From contig NZ_CP091716.1 in NCBI RefSeq assembly GCF_022009635.1, positions 4,981,501 through 5,045,500 on the forward strand: a DNA stretch of 64,000 nt. Reading direction: 5' to 3'. Under the pieces are notes generated by a model. The model ran no database searches. It worked only from the letters and a program-made list of their open reading frames with translations, and was not told the DNA's origin. The position numbers were made by a program, and so were the translations under genes. Shown here piece by piece: positions 42,652 through 51,943 of the stretch. Within the stretch, counting starts at the first letter, position 1; the number at the start of each line of letters is the position of its first letter. The stretch is from Variovorax paradoxus (lineage in GTDB: Bacteria; Pseudomonadota; Gammaproteobacteria; Burkholderiales; Burkholderiaceae_C).

Positions 42652-44261
42652 GCGGCGCTCCCGGTCCGGGCGATGGTGGCGCCGGCGTGGGCCGGCGGAA
42701 TGTGCGAGAGCGTGTCGCCCTCGTCGGGCGCGTGCTCGGCTTCAGGCCCCTTGCGGATGGCCTTGAGCATCAGCTTCATCTCGATGATGAGCAGCGTGGT
42801 GTAGATGGCGATGAAGCCCGCGATCGTGAGCAGCAGCGTCTTCACGCCGAGGTTCGACACGGCCACCGCGGTCGGCAGCACGCCTTCGATCACCCATGGC
42901 TGGCGGCCGAACTCCGCCACCAGCCAGCCCGACTCGATGGCGATCCAGGGCAGCGGAATCGCGAACACCGCGACCTTCAGCAGCCAGCGGTAGCTGTCGA
43001 GCTTGCGGCGCGCCGACAACACGAAGAAGGTCGCTGTCAGCACGATCAGCAGCACGCCGATGCCCACCATCACCCGGAACAGCCAGAACAGCGGCGCCAC
43101 TTGCGGCACCGTGTCCCATGCGGCCTTGGTGATCTGCTCGTCGGTGGCCTGGCGCGGGTCGTCGACATAACGCTTGAGCAGCAGCGCATAGCCCATGTTG
43201 ATGCCGTTGTCCTCGAAGTCCCCGCGCACGCCCTGCGTCACCTTGCCCGTGCCGCCCGCTTCGCGGATCTTCTGCAGCGCGTCGTAGGCCTTCAGGCCCT
43301 CCCGGATGCGGACCTCGGCGCGCTTCACGAGCTCGTCGATGCCGGGCATCACCGTGTCGAGCGAGCGCGTGCCGATCAGTCCCATCACCCCGGGGATGTG
43401 GATGGCGTAGTGCGTCTCGCGCGCTTCCTGGTCTGGAAAGCCGATGACGGTGAAGGCCGCGGGTGCGGGTTGTGTCTCCCACATGGCTTCGATGGCGGCG
43501 AGCTTCATCTTCTGGTGTTCGCCGGAGAGGTAGCCGCTCTCGTCGCCGAGCACCGCCACCGACAGCGCGGCGGCCAGGCCGAACGAGGCCGCGACGGTCA
43601 TCGAGCGCTTGGCCAGTTCGAGGTGACGGCCCTTGAGCAGGTACCAGGCCGACACGCCGAGCACGAACACGGCGGCGCACACGTACCCTGCCGACACGGT
43701 GTGCACGAACTTGGCCTGCGCCACCGGGTTGGTCAGCACCGCGGCGAAGTCGGTCACTTCCATGCGCATGGTCTGCGGGTTGAAGGCCGCGCCCACCGGG
43801 TTCTGCATCCAGCCGTTGGCGATGAGAATCCACAGCGCCGAGAAGTTGGAGCCGATGGCCACGGCCCATGTGGCGATCAGGTGGCCCACCTTCGAGAGCT
43901 TGTCCCAGCCGAAGAAGAACAGCCCGACGAAGGTCGCTTCCATGAAGAAGGCCATCAGCCCTTCGATGGCCAGCGGCGCGCCGAAGATATCGCCGACGTA
44001 GTGGCTGTAGTAGCTCCAGTTCATGCCGAACTGGAACTCCATCACGATGCCGGTGGCGACGCCCATCGCGAAGTTGATGCCGAACAGCACGCCCCAGAAC
44101 TTCGTCATGTCGCGCCAGATCACGCGGCCGGTCATCACGTAGACCGTCTCCATGATGGCGATGATGATCGAAAGCCCGAGCGTGAGCGGCACGAACAGGA
44201 AGTGGTACAGCGCCGTGACGGCGAACTGCAGGCGCGATAGCGCAACGATGTCGAGATCCAT
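42648..44261 (-). CDS. cydA: Cytochrome bd ubiquinol oxidase subunit I
   Basis: 537 residues from the ATG at 44261, behind AAAGGAAG. H20 in LYHFLFVPLTLG corresponds to a haem ligand of the E. coli enzyme, and the quinol-loop lysine and glutamate lie in KMKLAAIEAMWE. The GRQPWVI motif after the Q-loop is also present. Length and loop size fit the longer, E. coli-like type. It carries haems b558, b595 and d. It follows cydC after 47 bases. Confidence 0.96.
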   Translation of the reverse strand: MDLDIVALSRLQFAVTALYHFLFVPLTLGLSIIIAIMETVYVMTGRVIWRDMTKFWGVLFGINFAMGVATGIVMEFQFGMNWSYYSHYVGDIFGAPLAIEGLMAFFMEATFVGLFFFGWDKLSKVGHLIATWAVAIGSNFSALWILIANGWMQNPVGAAFNPQTMRMEVTDFAAVLTNPVAQAKFVHTVSAGYVCAAVFVLGVSAWYLLKGRHLELAKRSMTVAASFGLAAALSVAVLGDESGYLSGEHQKMKLAAIEAMWETQPAPAAFTVIGFPDQEARETHYAIHIPGVMGLIGTRSLDTVMPGIDELVKRAEVRIREGLKAYDALQKIREAGGTGKVTQGVRGDFEDNGINMGYALLLKRYVDDPRQATDEQITKAAWDTVPQVAPLFWLFRVMVGIGVLLIVLTATFFVLSARRKLDSYRWLLKVAVFAIPLPWIAIESGWLVAEFGRQPWVIEGVLPTAVAVSNLGVKTLLLTIAGFIAIYTTLLIIEMKLMLKAIRKGPEAEHAPDEGDTLSHIPPAHAGATIARTGSAA

Positions 44262-44308
44262 GGGTTTCTTCCTTTGTATTCCCTGTTTTCTGTTTGCTTC
44301 TCTCTCGG

Positions 44309-46024
44309 TCAATCCGGGCGAAGGCTGCGAAGCGCGGCGTCGAAGGCATCGCTGCCGCGGCGCAGGTCGGCAACGATGCGGCCGTGCCGCATGCACACGA
44401 GCCGGTCGGCCAGCGCGGCTTCGCGGCGCAGGTGCGTGGCGATGAGCAAGGTGCGCGGGCCGGCGTGTTGCGCGAGGCGCTGCATCACGTCGTGCGCGAC
44501 GGCGGCATCGAGCGCCTCGGTCGGTTCGTCGAGCAGCCACAGCGGCACGGGGCGCAGCAGCAGTCGCGCCAATGCGAGCCTGCGCGACTGGCCGCCCGAA
44601 AGACCGAGGCCGCCTTCGCCGAGGCGGGTGTCGAGGCCGGTGGAGAGCGCGCGCACGTCGGCTTCGAGGCCCGCGGCCTGCAGCACGGACCAGAGGCGCT
44701 CGTCGCTTGCGGTCGGGTCGGCCAGGCGGAGGTTGTCGCGCAGGCTGTCCTGGAAGAGCTCGGTGCGCTGGGTCAGCAGGCAAGCCGGTTGGGCGCTCAC
44801 GGTGCCGGACCGCGGCGTGATTTCGGCGGCGATGGCTGCGAGCAATGTGGACTTGCCCGCGCCGCTCGTGCCGACCAGCGCGACGCGCTCGCCCGCCTGC
44901 AGGGTCAGCGACACGTCGCTCAAGACTTCCGCGCGGCTGCCGGGGTGCGTGACGGTGATGTTCTTCAGCTGCAGTGCGAAGGGGGCGTCGTCTTCAGGCT
45001 TTGCCGAAGTCGCATCGTCTTCCGCAAGCTCCATGCGCGGCGCAAGACGCCGCACCGCAAGCCAGGTGCGGCCCGCATCGAGCGCGCCGCGGCGCAGTGC
45101 AGCGAAAGGCTCAGTAGCGGTGAGCGCCACAAGCAACGCCAGTGCTGCTGCAGGTGCGCCGATCACGCCCTCGCTCACCAGCGCGCCGACGACAAGCAGC
45201 ACGCCCACGAGAGTCAGCGTGCCGGCGCTGCCATAGGCGAAACCGGAAGCGGCCTCGAGCCGGTTCAACGCGAGATCGGCCTGAGCGAGTTGCGCATCGG
45301 CGCGCATCAGCGCCTCGCGCTGTGCATCGATGCGGCCCGCCATCACGAGGTCGGTCTGGCCCGCGACCAAATCGACGGCACGGGCGCGCAAGGCTTCGAT
45401 GGCGTGCGCGCGCCGAATGGCGGGCCGACGGGCGCGCCGCGCCACCACGATGGCGATGCCCCAGCCGGCGAACACGAGCCACAACGCCAACGCAGCGCCC
45501 ATCGCCACATGCATGAAGCCGAGCACCATGCCCGCCAGGAGTGCCGCTCCCAGTGCGGCGGCAGCAGGCACAAGCAGGCGCAGGTAGAGCGATTCGAGCG
45601 CATCGATGTCGGACGTGAGGCGGAATAGCAGGCGCGCCGGGCGCATCAGCAACGCGCGCGCCGCCTCGGGCCGAGCCCAACCGCGGAAGAGGCGAACGCG
45701 CAGCGCCGCGAGCACGCCGAAGGTCGCGTCGTGCGTGACGAGCCGTTCACCGTAGCGCGAAGCCGTGCGGCCCAGCGCCAGCAGGCGAATGCCGGCCGAG
45801 GGCATGAACACATCGAAGGTGAAGGCCGTGGCCGCATGCAGGCCGGCCAGCGCGGTCGCGGTGATGAACCAGCCGGAGAGGCCGAGCAGAGCCATGCCCG
45901 CGAGCACAGTAAGAGCGGCAAGCAGTCCGCCCAGCAGCAGAGCGCGCGGCTGCTCGACGAAGAAGGGGCGCAGCACGAGCCGCAGTTCGCGCCATTGCGT
46001 GGTGTTGGTTCTGCCGGCGTTCAT
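44309..46024 (-). CDS. cydC: Thiol exporter ABC subunit CydC
   Basis: 571 residues from the ATG at 46024, overlapping the cydD stop as ATGA. An ABC exporter half: membrane domain (about 20-310) with GLSGWFITATALAG and the RYGERLVTHDATF motif typical of CydC, then a nucleotide-binding domain with Walker A GTSGAGKST, signature GLSGGQSRR and Walker B PLWLLDEPTEALD. With CydD it exports glutathione/cysteine or supplies haem needed to assemble cytochrome bd. Confidence 0.93.
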   Translation of the reverse strand: MNAGRTNTTQWRELRLVLRPFFVEQPRALLLGGLLAALTVLAGMALLGLSGWFITATALAGLHAATAFTFDVFMPSAGIRLLALGRTASRYGERLVTHDATFGVLAALRVRLFRGWARPEAARALLMRPARLLFRLTSDIDALESLYLRLLVPAAAALGAALLAGMVLGFMHVAMGAALALWLVFAGWGIAIVVARRARRPAIRRAHAIEALRARAVDLVAGQTDLVMAGRIDAQREALMRADAQLAQADLALNRLEAASGFAYGSAGTLTLVGVLLVVGALVSEGVIGAPAAALALLVALTATEPFAALRRGALDAGRTWLAVRRLAPRMELAEDDATSAKPEDDAPFALQLKNITVTHPGSRAEVLSDVSLTLQAGERVALVGTSGAGKSTLLAAIAAEITPRSGTVSAQPACLLTQRTELFQDSLRDNLRLADPTASDERLWSVLQAAGLEADVRALSTGLDTRLGEGGLGLSGGQSRRLALARLLLRPVPLWLLDEPTEALDAAVAHDVMQRLAQHAGPRTLLIATHLRREAALADRLVCMRHGRIVADLRRGSDAFDAALRSLRPD

Positions 46025-47709
46025 GCGGCCTTCTCCATGGCCTCGGCGCCGAGGCTCACCACGCGGTCCATCCGCGCCGCGAGCACCGGGTCGTGCGTGG
46101 CGACGATCAGCGTCTTGCCGCGTGCCAGTTCGACCAGCGCATCGCCCACGCGGGCGGCGGTCTCGGAATCCAGATGCGCGGTCGGCTCGTCGACCAGCAG
46201 CAGGTCGGCATGCGGATGCACCGCGATGCGGGCCAGCGCGAGCCGCACCGCCTCGCCGCCGGACAGGCCGCGTCCGCCCTCTCCCAGCGCCGTGCCGGGA
46301 TGCGCCTGCGCCACGGCGTCGAGCGCGGCGAAGCGCATGGCCTCGGTCACGCGGGGCGTATCGACATCCGTACGGCCCAGCGCCACGTTGGCCTCGACCG
46401 ATCCGGCGAAGACATGCGGCGCCTGCCCCATCCATGCCATGCGCTGGCGCAGGGAAGCGATCGTGTGGTCGGTAAGCGCGACGCCGCCGATTGCAATCTC
46501 GCCGCTCGTTGCCGGTACGAGGCCCGCCAGTAGCGACAGCAATGCCGTCTTGCCCGAGCCGCTGGGGCCGGTCAGTGCGATGTGCTCGCCTGCGGAGACG
46601 CGAAGCTCGAGGCCGTCGAAGACCTCTCGCGTTTCGCCGGGCCAGGAGAAATGCAGGCCATGGACGGCGATGGCGGGTGCGGCGACCGCCGAGCCTGCGG
46701 CGGCGCGCTTCAGCGATGCGTTCGCGCCGGGCAGCGGCAGTGCATGTCGCTGCAGTCCGTCGAGCGCTTCCAGCGCGGCCTCACCGGCCGCCCGGTCGTG
46801 CCATACGGCCGATAGCTCGCGCAGCGGCTCGAAAAAAGCCGGCGCCAGCAGCAGGACGAACAGGCCTTCCCCCAGGCTCAATGGTTGCCCCCATGTGCCG
46901 AAGCCGAGCGAGCCCAGCAGGTGGAAGCCGACATACACAGCCACCATCGCCACGCCCAGCGCCGAGAAAAGCTCGAGCACCGCGGAAGAGAGAAACGCGA
47001 TGCGCAGTACCGCCATCGTTCGCACGCGCAGCGATTGCGCGGCATCGCCGAGCCTGTGCGCCGTGGCGTCCACGGCATCGAGCGCGCGCAGGGTTGCCAG
47101 GCCGCGCAGGCGGTCGAGCAGAAAGGCGTTCATGCCGCCCATCTCGACCATCTGCGCCTCGCTGGCTGCCTTGGCGCGCCAGCCGACGATGGCCATGAAG
47201 ATCGGGATCAGCGGCGCCGCGAACAGCAACACCAGCGCGGCGACCCATGAGAAATACGCGACGGCGCAGAGGATGAAGATCGGCACGACCGTCGCGCGCC
47301 AGCGTGCAGGCTGGTAGCGCACGAGGTACGGCACCAGCGCCTCCGCCTGCTCGGCGAGCACGCTGGCCGCCTGGCCTGAAGGCGCGCGACCGCGATCCAG
47401 CGGCGATCCGCCGGCCAAGGCCTCGGCCGTCTGTGCGCGCAAAGCGGTGAGCTGTGCCCGCGCGCGGCCGAAAGTGCGGCGTGCGCCCCAGGCCTCGCAG
47501 GCGGCACGCAGCAAGCCCAGCAGCAGGGTCGCGCCGGCCGGCAGCCACACCGCCTGAAGGCCCTGCCCCGACGCCAACCCCTGCACCGCCATCGCCAGCA
47601 AGGCCGCCTGCGGCAGCCACAGCAACGCGGCGGCGCCTTGCACCACCCCGCCGACGTCCGGCGACGCGAAGGCCTTCAACGGCGATCGGTGGTGCGAGTG
47701 CTTGTTCAT
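46021..47709 (-). CDS. cydD: Thiol exporter ABC subunit CydD
   Basis: 562 residues from the ATG at 47709. ABC half with a membrane domain (about 15-310) and nucleotide-binding domain: Walker A GPSGSGKTA, signature GLSGGEAVR, Walker B LLLVDEPTAHLD, H-loop ATHDP. The YQPARWRATVVPI and LLAPAFFEPLREL stretches are CydD-like. An AAGGA sits almost against the ATG, unusually close; another in-frame ATG lies 48 bases upstream without a ribosome-binding site. First gene of the cydDCABX operon. Confidence 0.92.
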   Translation of the reverse strand: MNKHSHHRSPLKAFASPDVGGVVQGAAALLWLPQAALLAMAVQGLASGQGLQAVWLPAGATLLLGLLRAACEAWGARRTFGRARAQLTALRAQTAEALAGGSPLDRGRAPSGQAASVLAEQAEALVPYLVRYQPARWRATVVPIFILCAVAYFSWVAALVLLFAAPLIPIFMAIVGWRAKAASEAQMVEMGGMNAFLLDRLRGLATLRALDAVDATAHRLGDAAQSLRVRTMAVLRIAFLSSAVLELFSALGVAMVAVYVGFHLLGSLGFGTWGQPLSLGEGLFVLLLAPAFFEPLRELSAVWHDRAAGEAALEALDGLQRHALPLPGANASLKRAAAGSAVAAPAIAVHGLHFSWPGETREVFDGLELRVSAGEHIALTGPSGSGKTALLSLLAGLVPATSGEIAIGGVALTDHTIASLRQRMAWMGQAPHVFAGSVEANVALGRTDVDTPRVTEAMRFAALDAVAQAHPGTALGEGGRGLSGGEAVRLALARIAVHPHADLLLVDEPTAHLDSETAARVGDALVELARGKTLIVATHDPVLAARMDRVVSLGAEAMEKAA

Positions 47710-47726
47710 TCCTTGTTTTCTTGGAT

Positions 47727-47744
47727 TTTCAGTATTTACTGAAA
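47727..47744. promoter_or_regulatory. Palindromic operator candidate upstream of cydD
   Basis: TTTCAGTATTTACTGAAA is an almost perfect palindrome: 8-base arms with a 2-base centre. It lies 18 bases upstream of the cydD start in a short AT-rich stretch, positioned to cover the promoter or leader of the cyd operon. Its outer TTTCnG...CnGAAA pattern recurs loosely at about 40636-40653, upstream of the GbsR-type regulator. Confidence 0.5.
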
Positions 47745-47838
47745 TTTCCACAATCATACTGGAGATGAGCGCGACTGACGAGCCCGCAGACTGCACGGTC
47801 CGGGGCTCGAACGCAACACGTTCGGGAAGATTCAGCCC

Positions 47839-47859
47839 GGGCGCCCGCGCGGGGCGCCC
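47839..47859 (-). terminator. Strong GC hairpin after the acyltransferase gene
   Basis: Two copies of the self-complementary GGGCGCCC (47839-47846 and 47852-47859), separated by five bases, lie immediately downstream of the acyltransferase stop. They would form a very stable stem in RNA, but no T-tract follows, so it may be an RNA 3' end or a weak terminator. Confidence 0.4.
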
Positions 47860-47864
47860 CTTGG

Positions 47865-48977
47865 CTAATGAGAAACGACTATTCCGCTGACCAGCAAGGC
47901 AGCAAAAAGCATGAACACGCCGCGCCACGAGGCGGGGCGCGCCTCGACCCAGCGGTACAGCAGCGCTGCCGCCGCGACCGACAGTGCGAAGGTCGCGACC
48001 AGTCCGGCCGCATCGAACCACGCGCCGTGCGGCCCGGCGTTCGCCACTGCCGCATTCATGGCGAGCAGCACCGGGAAGTGGATCAGAAAGAGCGAATAAG
48101 ACATGCGCCCCAGCCGCTGCAGCGGCACGGCCAGCAGCGGCCAGTGCGCCGGCGACAGCCAATGCCGGCGCTGTGCGATCGCGAGCAGCAGCGCCGTCAC
48201 CAGCGCGGTGGCGATGCGGCTGCGCCAGTCGATGGCGAGCGCGCCCGCCCCCAGCAGCGCCAGCAGCGCGACCGCGCTCTGCCAGGTGCTGAAGCGCGTC
48301 GCGCGGCCAATCCAGAACACCAGCATGCCGAGGCCGTAGGTGCCGAAGAAATAGAAAGCCGTGTCGTCCAGCCCCGCGTTGCGGTTGAACAGCACGAGCG
48401 ACGCCACGGCCAGCCCCAGCACCAGCGCCACCGGCAACCAGCGCGCCGGCAGGCTGGCGGGCGCAGCACCGGTGGAGCGTTGCAGCATCGTCGGCAATCC
48501 AACCAGCGCGAGCGCAAGCGCGAACAGCTGGAAGTCGATGGCCACGTACCAGACACCGGTCGACAGCGACTCGTAGCCCAGCAGGTCCTGCAGCAGCAAC
48601 CCATGCGCGACCAGTTGCCCGAAGGTAGGTGCGGCGGGCACCACTTCTTCATCGAGCCAGGGCCGCACCACCGCGGCGACCAGCACGCACACCGTGAGCG
48701 CCGCCAGGTACGGCATCACCAGCCGCCCATAGCGCTGCAGGATGCGCGTGACCGGCCGGTCGACGCGCAGCATGCCGTCGGGCGCAAGGCTCGCCGCCGC
48801 CAGGAAGCCGGCGATCACCAGGAACACCTGCACCGCGAGACGTCCCTCGTTGGACAACCACGCGAAGAAATCGGGCGCGAGTGCATACGCGCCGGCCGGC
48901 ATCGGGCCGTAGCGCGAGAGGTGGTGCCCGACGATCACGGCGCACGCAATGCCCTTTGCCGCGTCGAGCAGCGGCAT
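47865..48977 (-). CDS. Acyltransferase family 3 membrane protein
   Basis: 370 residues from the ATG at 48977 (MPLLDAAKGIACAVIVGHHL). About ten membrane helices and the N-terminal LDAAKGIACAVIVGHHLSRYGP and FLVIAGFLAA stretches are typical of the acyltransferase 3/OafA group, which O-acylates glycans or lipids in the inner membrane. A TTG overlapping the upstream nitronate monooxygenase stop (TTGA) would add about 22 residues and cannot be excluded. The substrate is unknown. Confidence 0.82.
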   Translation of the reverse strand: MPLLDAAKGIACAVIVGHHLSRYGPMPAGAYALAPDFFAWLSNEGRLAVQVFLVIAGFLAAASLAPDGMLRVDRPVTRILQRYGRLVMPYLAALTVCVLVAAVVRPWLDEEVVPAAPTFGQLVAHGLLLQDLLGYESLSTGVWYVAIDFQLFALALALVGLPTMLQRSTGAAPASLPARWLPVALVLGLAVASLVLFNRNAGLDDTAFYFFGTYGLGMLVFWIGRATRFSTWQSAVALLALLGAGALAIDWRSRIATALVTALLLAIAQRRHWLSPAHWPLLAVPLQRLGRMSYSLFLIHFPVLLAMNAAVANAGPHGAWFDAAGLVATFALSVAAAALLYRWVEARPASWRGVFMLFAALLVSGIVVSH

Positions 48978-49036
48978 GCGCCCCACCGATGGCGACAGCG
49001 CCCGGTCGACGGGCGCCGCGCCGTTCGCGACGGCGG

Positions 49037-49999
49037 TCAAAGCGCCAACCGCTGCCTTGCTTCCTGGTACTCGCGCTTGAGCTTTTCGATGAAGGCCGCG
49101 GCGCTGGCCACTTCGGTCACGGCGCCGATGCCCTGGCCCGAGCCCCAGATGTCCTTCCAGGCCTTGGCCTTGCTGCCGTCGCCGGAGGCGAAGTTCATGG
49201 TCTTCAGGTCGCCTTCGGGCAGGTTGGCCGGGTCCATGCCGGCCTTGACGATGCTCGGCGCGAGGTAGTTGCCGTGCACGCCGGTGAAAAGGTTCGAATA
49301 GACGATGTCGTCCGAGTTGCCTTCGACGATGGCCTGCTTGTACTCGTCGCTCGCGCGCGCTTCCTCGGTCGCGATGAAGGCCGTGCCGATGTAGGCGAAG
49401 TCGGCGCCCATGGCCTGCGCCGCGAGCACCGCGCCACCGGTGGCGATGGAGCCCGACAGCGCGATCGGGCCGTCGAACCACTGGCGGATTTCCTGCACCA
49501 GCGCGAACGGGCTCTTCACGCCCGCGTGGCCGCCGGCACCGGCCGCCACGGCGATGATGCCGTCGGCCCCCTTCTCGATGGCTTTCTGCGCGAACTTGTT
49601 GTTGATGATGTCGTGCAGCGTCACGCCGCCGTAGCTGTGCACCGCGTCGTTCACGTCGGTGCGTGCGCCCAGCGAGGTGATGACGATCGGCACCTTGTAC
49701 TTCACGACCATCTCCATGTCGTGCTCGAGCCGGTCATTGCTCTTGTGCACGATCTGGTTGATAGCGAAGGGCGCGGCCGGCTTGTCCGGGTTGGCCTTGT
49801 TGTAGGCAGCCAGCTCTTCGGTGATCTCGATCAGCCACTCTTCCAGCTGCGCCGCGGGGCGCGCGTTGAGTGCGGGCATCGAGCCGACCACGCCCGCCTT
49901 GCATTGCGCAATCACGAGCTTGGGGTTGCTGATGATGAACAGCGGCGAGCCGATGATCGGCAGCGGCAGGTTCGCCAGGACGGGGGGCAGCTTGGACAT
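49037..49999 (-). CDS. Nitronate monooxygenase family protein
   Basis: 320 residues, MSKLPPVLANLPLPIIGSPL at the start, then GVVGSMPALNARP, the FMN-site stretch AGAGGHAGVKSPFALVQEIR and GSIATGGAVLAAQAMGADFAYIGTAF. These are typical of the 2-nitropropane dioxygenase/NMO TIM-barrel family that oxidises alkyl nitronates using FMN. A GGAG ribosome-binding site precedes the ATG. It is upstream of the acyltransferase and downstream of the acyl-CoA dehydrogenase on the same strand, with a hairpin between. Confidence 0.9.
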   Translation of the reverse strand: MSKLPPVLANLPLPIIGSPLFIISNPKLVIAQCKAGVVGSMPALNARPAAQLEEWLIEITEELAAYNKANPDKPAAPFAINQIVHKSNDRLEHDMEMVVKYKVPIVITSLGARTDVNDAVHSYGGVTLHDIINNKFAQKAIEKGADGIIAVAAGAGGHAGVKSPFALVQEIRQWFDGPIALSGSIATGGAVLAAQAMGADFAYIGTAFIATEEARASDEYKQAIVEGNSDDIVYSNLFTGVHGNYLAPSIVKAGMDPANLPEGDLKTMNFASGDGSKAKAWKDIWGSGQGIGAVTEVASAAAFIEKLKREYQEARQRLAL

Positions 50000-50038
50000 G
50001 TCGTCTCCGGAAATGGGTTCGGTTTTATAAGAGAGGAA

Positions 50039-50073
50039 GGCCGCTGCAGCCCGTCAGATGGGCGACAGCGGCC
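50039..50073 (-). terminator. Hairpin terminator after the acyl-CoA dehydrogenase gene
   Basis: GGCCGCTG (50039-50046) pairs with CAGCGGCC (50066-50073), with an inner GCCC/GGGC extension, 5 bases beyond the dehydrogenase stop. On the minus strand it is followed by TTCCTCTCTT, a pyrimidine-rich but imperfect tail. Confidence 0.55.
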
Positions 50074-50078
50074 GCGCG

Positions 50079-51869
50079 TCAGAACGCGTCGAGCGCGAGT
50101 GCCGTGACGCTCTCGGCGCCGTCGACGATGCTGTCGCGAATGCCCGGCACCTTGTTCAGGATGTGCTCCGCATAGAAGCGCGCGGTGGCGACCTTGGCCA
50201 GCATGAAGTCGGTGTCGAAGCTGCGCGAGGCGAGGTCCTGCGCAATGATCAGCGAGCGCGCGAGCTGCCAGCCGGCCACCAGATTGCCCGCGAGCATCAG
50301 GTAGGGCACGCTGCCGGCGAACACCGCGTTGGGCGATGCCTTGGTCTGCCCGGCCACGAAGTCGACCACGTCGATGAAAGCCAGGCGCGCGGCCGTCAGG
50401 CGCTTGAGCACCGCGGCCGCGGCGGGGTTGTCGCTCTTGGCGAGTTCGGCTTCTGTCTTCTCGATCTGCGCGGCAATCGCCTTCGCGGTCTGGCCGCCGT
50501 CGCGCGCCGTCTTGCGGCCCACGAGGTCATTGGCCTGGATGGCGGTCGTGCCTTCGTAGATCGTGAGGATCTTGGCGTCGCGGTAGTACTGCGCCGCGCC
50601 GGTCTCTTCGATGAAGCCCATGCCGCCATGCACTTGCACGCCGAGCGAGGTCACCTCCAGGCTCATCTCGGTGCTGTAGCCCTTGACCAGCGGCACCATG
50701 AATTCGTAGAAGGCCTGGTTCTGTTTGCGCGCGTCGGCGTCGGGGTGGTGATGCGCCGCGTCGTAGGCGGCGGCGGCCACGCTGGCCATCGCGCGGCAGC
50801 CTTCGGTGTAGGCGCGCATCGTCATCAGCATGCGCTTGACGTCGGGGTGGTGAATGATCGGCGCGCTGGCGTTGATGGAGCCGTCGACCGGACGGCTCTG
50901 CACGCGGTCCTTGGCATAGGCCACGGCGTGCTGGTAGGCGCGCTCGGCAATCGCGATGCCCTGCATGCCGACGGCATAGCGGGCCGAGTTCATCATGATG
51001 AACATGTACTCGAGGCCGCGGTTCTCCTGGCCCACGAGATAGCCGACAGCGCCGCCGTGGTCGCCGTACTGCAGCACGGCGGTGGGCGAGGCCTTGATGC
51101 CCATCTTGTGCTCGATGCTCACGCAGTGCACGTCGTTGCGCTCGCCCAGCGAGCCGTCCTTGTTCACGAGGAACTTGGGCACCACGAACAGGCTGATGCC
51201 CTTCACGCCCTCGGGCGCGCCGGTCACGCGGGCCAGCACGAGATGCACGATGTTCTCGGCCATGTCGTGCTCACCGTAGGTGATGAAGATCTTGGTGCCG
51301 AAAACCTTGTAGGTGCCGTCGGGCTGCGGCTCGGCGCGGCTGCGCACCATGGCCAGGTCGCTGCCGGCCTGCGGCTCGGTGAGATTCATGGTGCCGGTCC
51401 ACTGGCCGCTCACGAGCTTCTCGAGGTACACCGCCTTCAGTTCGTCGGAACCGGCCGTGAGCAGCGCTTCGATGGCGCCGTCGCTCAGCAGCGGGCACAG
51501 CGCGAAGCTCATGTTGGCCGAGTTCAGCATCTCGCCGCAGGCCGCGCCGATGGTCTTGGGCAGGCCCTGGCCGCCGAAGTCCGACGGATGCTGCAGGCCC
51601 TGCCAGCCGCCGGCCACGTACTGCGCGAAAGCGTCCTTGAAGCCCGGCGTGGTGGTGACGGCGCCGTTCTTGAACGACGAAGGATTGCGGTCGCCCTCGA
51701 TGTTCAGCGGAGCGATCACGTCCTGGTTGAAACGGGCGCATTCCTCCAGCACGGCCTGCGCGGTTTCGAGACCGGCGTCTTCGAAGCCGGGCAGCTTGGC
51801 GATCTCGCCGATGTTGGCCAGGTGCTCGATGTCGAACAGCATGTCCTTGATGGGGGCGGTGTAGCTCAT
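50079..51869 (-). CDS. Acyl-CoA dehydrogenase (long form with C-terminal extension)
   Basis: 596 residues, longer than the 380-400 of standard enzymes and matching the DmdC/FadE-like group with an extra C-terminal domain. Flavin-site motifs are MNLTEPQAGSDLAMV and KIFITYGEHD; the predicted catalytic base is E439 in ILTIYEGTTAIQ. It oxidises an acyl-CoA to the enoyl-CoA and passes electrons to ETF, whose two genes lie directly upstream on the same strand. The chain-length preference is unknown. Confidence 0.92.
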   Translation of the reverse strand: MSYTAPIKDMLFDIEHLANIGEIAKLPGFEDAGLETAQAVLEECARFNQDVIAPLNIEGDRNPSSFKNGAVTTTPGFKDAFAQYVAGGWQGLQHPSDFGGQGLPKTIGAACGEMLNSANMSFALCPLLSDGAIEALLTAGSDELKAVYLEKLVSGQWTGTMNLTEPQAGSDLAMVRSRAEPQPDGTYKVFGTKIFITYGEHDMAENIVHLVLARVTGAPEGVKGISLFVVPKFLVNKDGSLGERNDVHCVSIEHKMGIKASPTAVLQYGDHGGAVGYLVGQENRGLEYMFIMMNSARYAVGMQGIAIAERAYQHAVAYAKDRVQSRPVDGSINASAPIIHHPDVKRMLMTMRAYTEGCRAMASVAAAAYDAAHHHPDADARKQNQAFYEFMVPLVKGYSTEMSLEVTSLGVQVHGGMGFIEETGAAQYYRDAKILTIYEGTTAIQANDLVGRKTARDGGQTAKAIAAQIEKTEAELAKSDNPAAAAVLKRLTAARLAFIDVVDFVAGQTKASPNAVFAGSVPYLMLAGNLVAGWQLARSLIIAQDLASRSFDTDFMLAKVATARFYAEHILNKVPGIRDSIVDGAESVTALALDAF

Positions 51870-51896
51870 GTCTTGTCTCCAGATACAGCGGATACG

Positions 51897-51920
51897 AAAA
51901 GGGCATCGCGAACGATGCCC
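51897..51920 (-). terminator. Terminator/attenuator after etfA
   Basis: GGGCATCG (51901-51908) and CGATGCCC (51913-51920) form a perfect 8-base stem with a UUCG-type loop on the minus strand, followed by TTTT. It lies 24 bases after etfA and 28 bases before the acyl-CoA dehydrogenase, so it should reduce or end transcription between them. Confidence 0.75.
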
Positions 51921-51943
51921 TCTGGCTCAGTGCAGCGATGCGA

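Noticed and set aside
49037..49481. Extension of the acyltransferase frame into the nitronate monooxygenase gene
   Set aside because: The extra residues are the out-of-frame reading of a well-recognised gene; the acyltransferase N-terminal motif starts at MPLLDAAKG.
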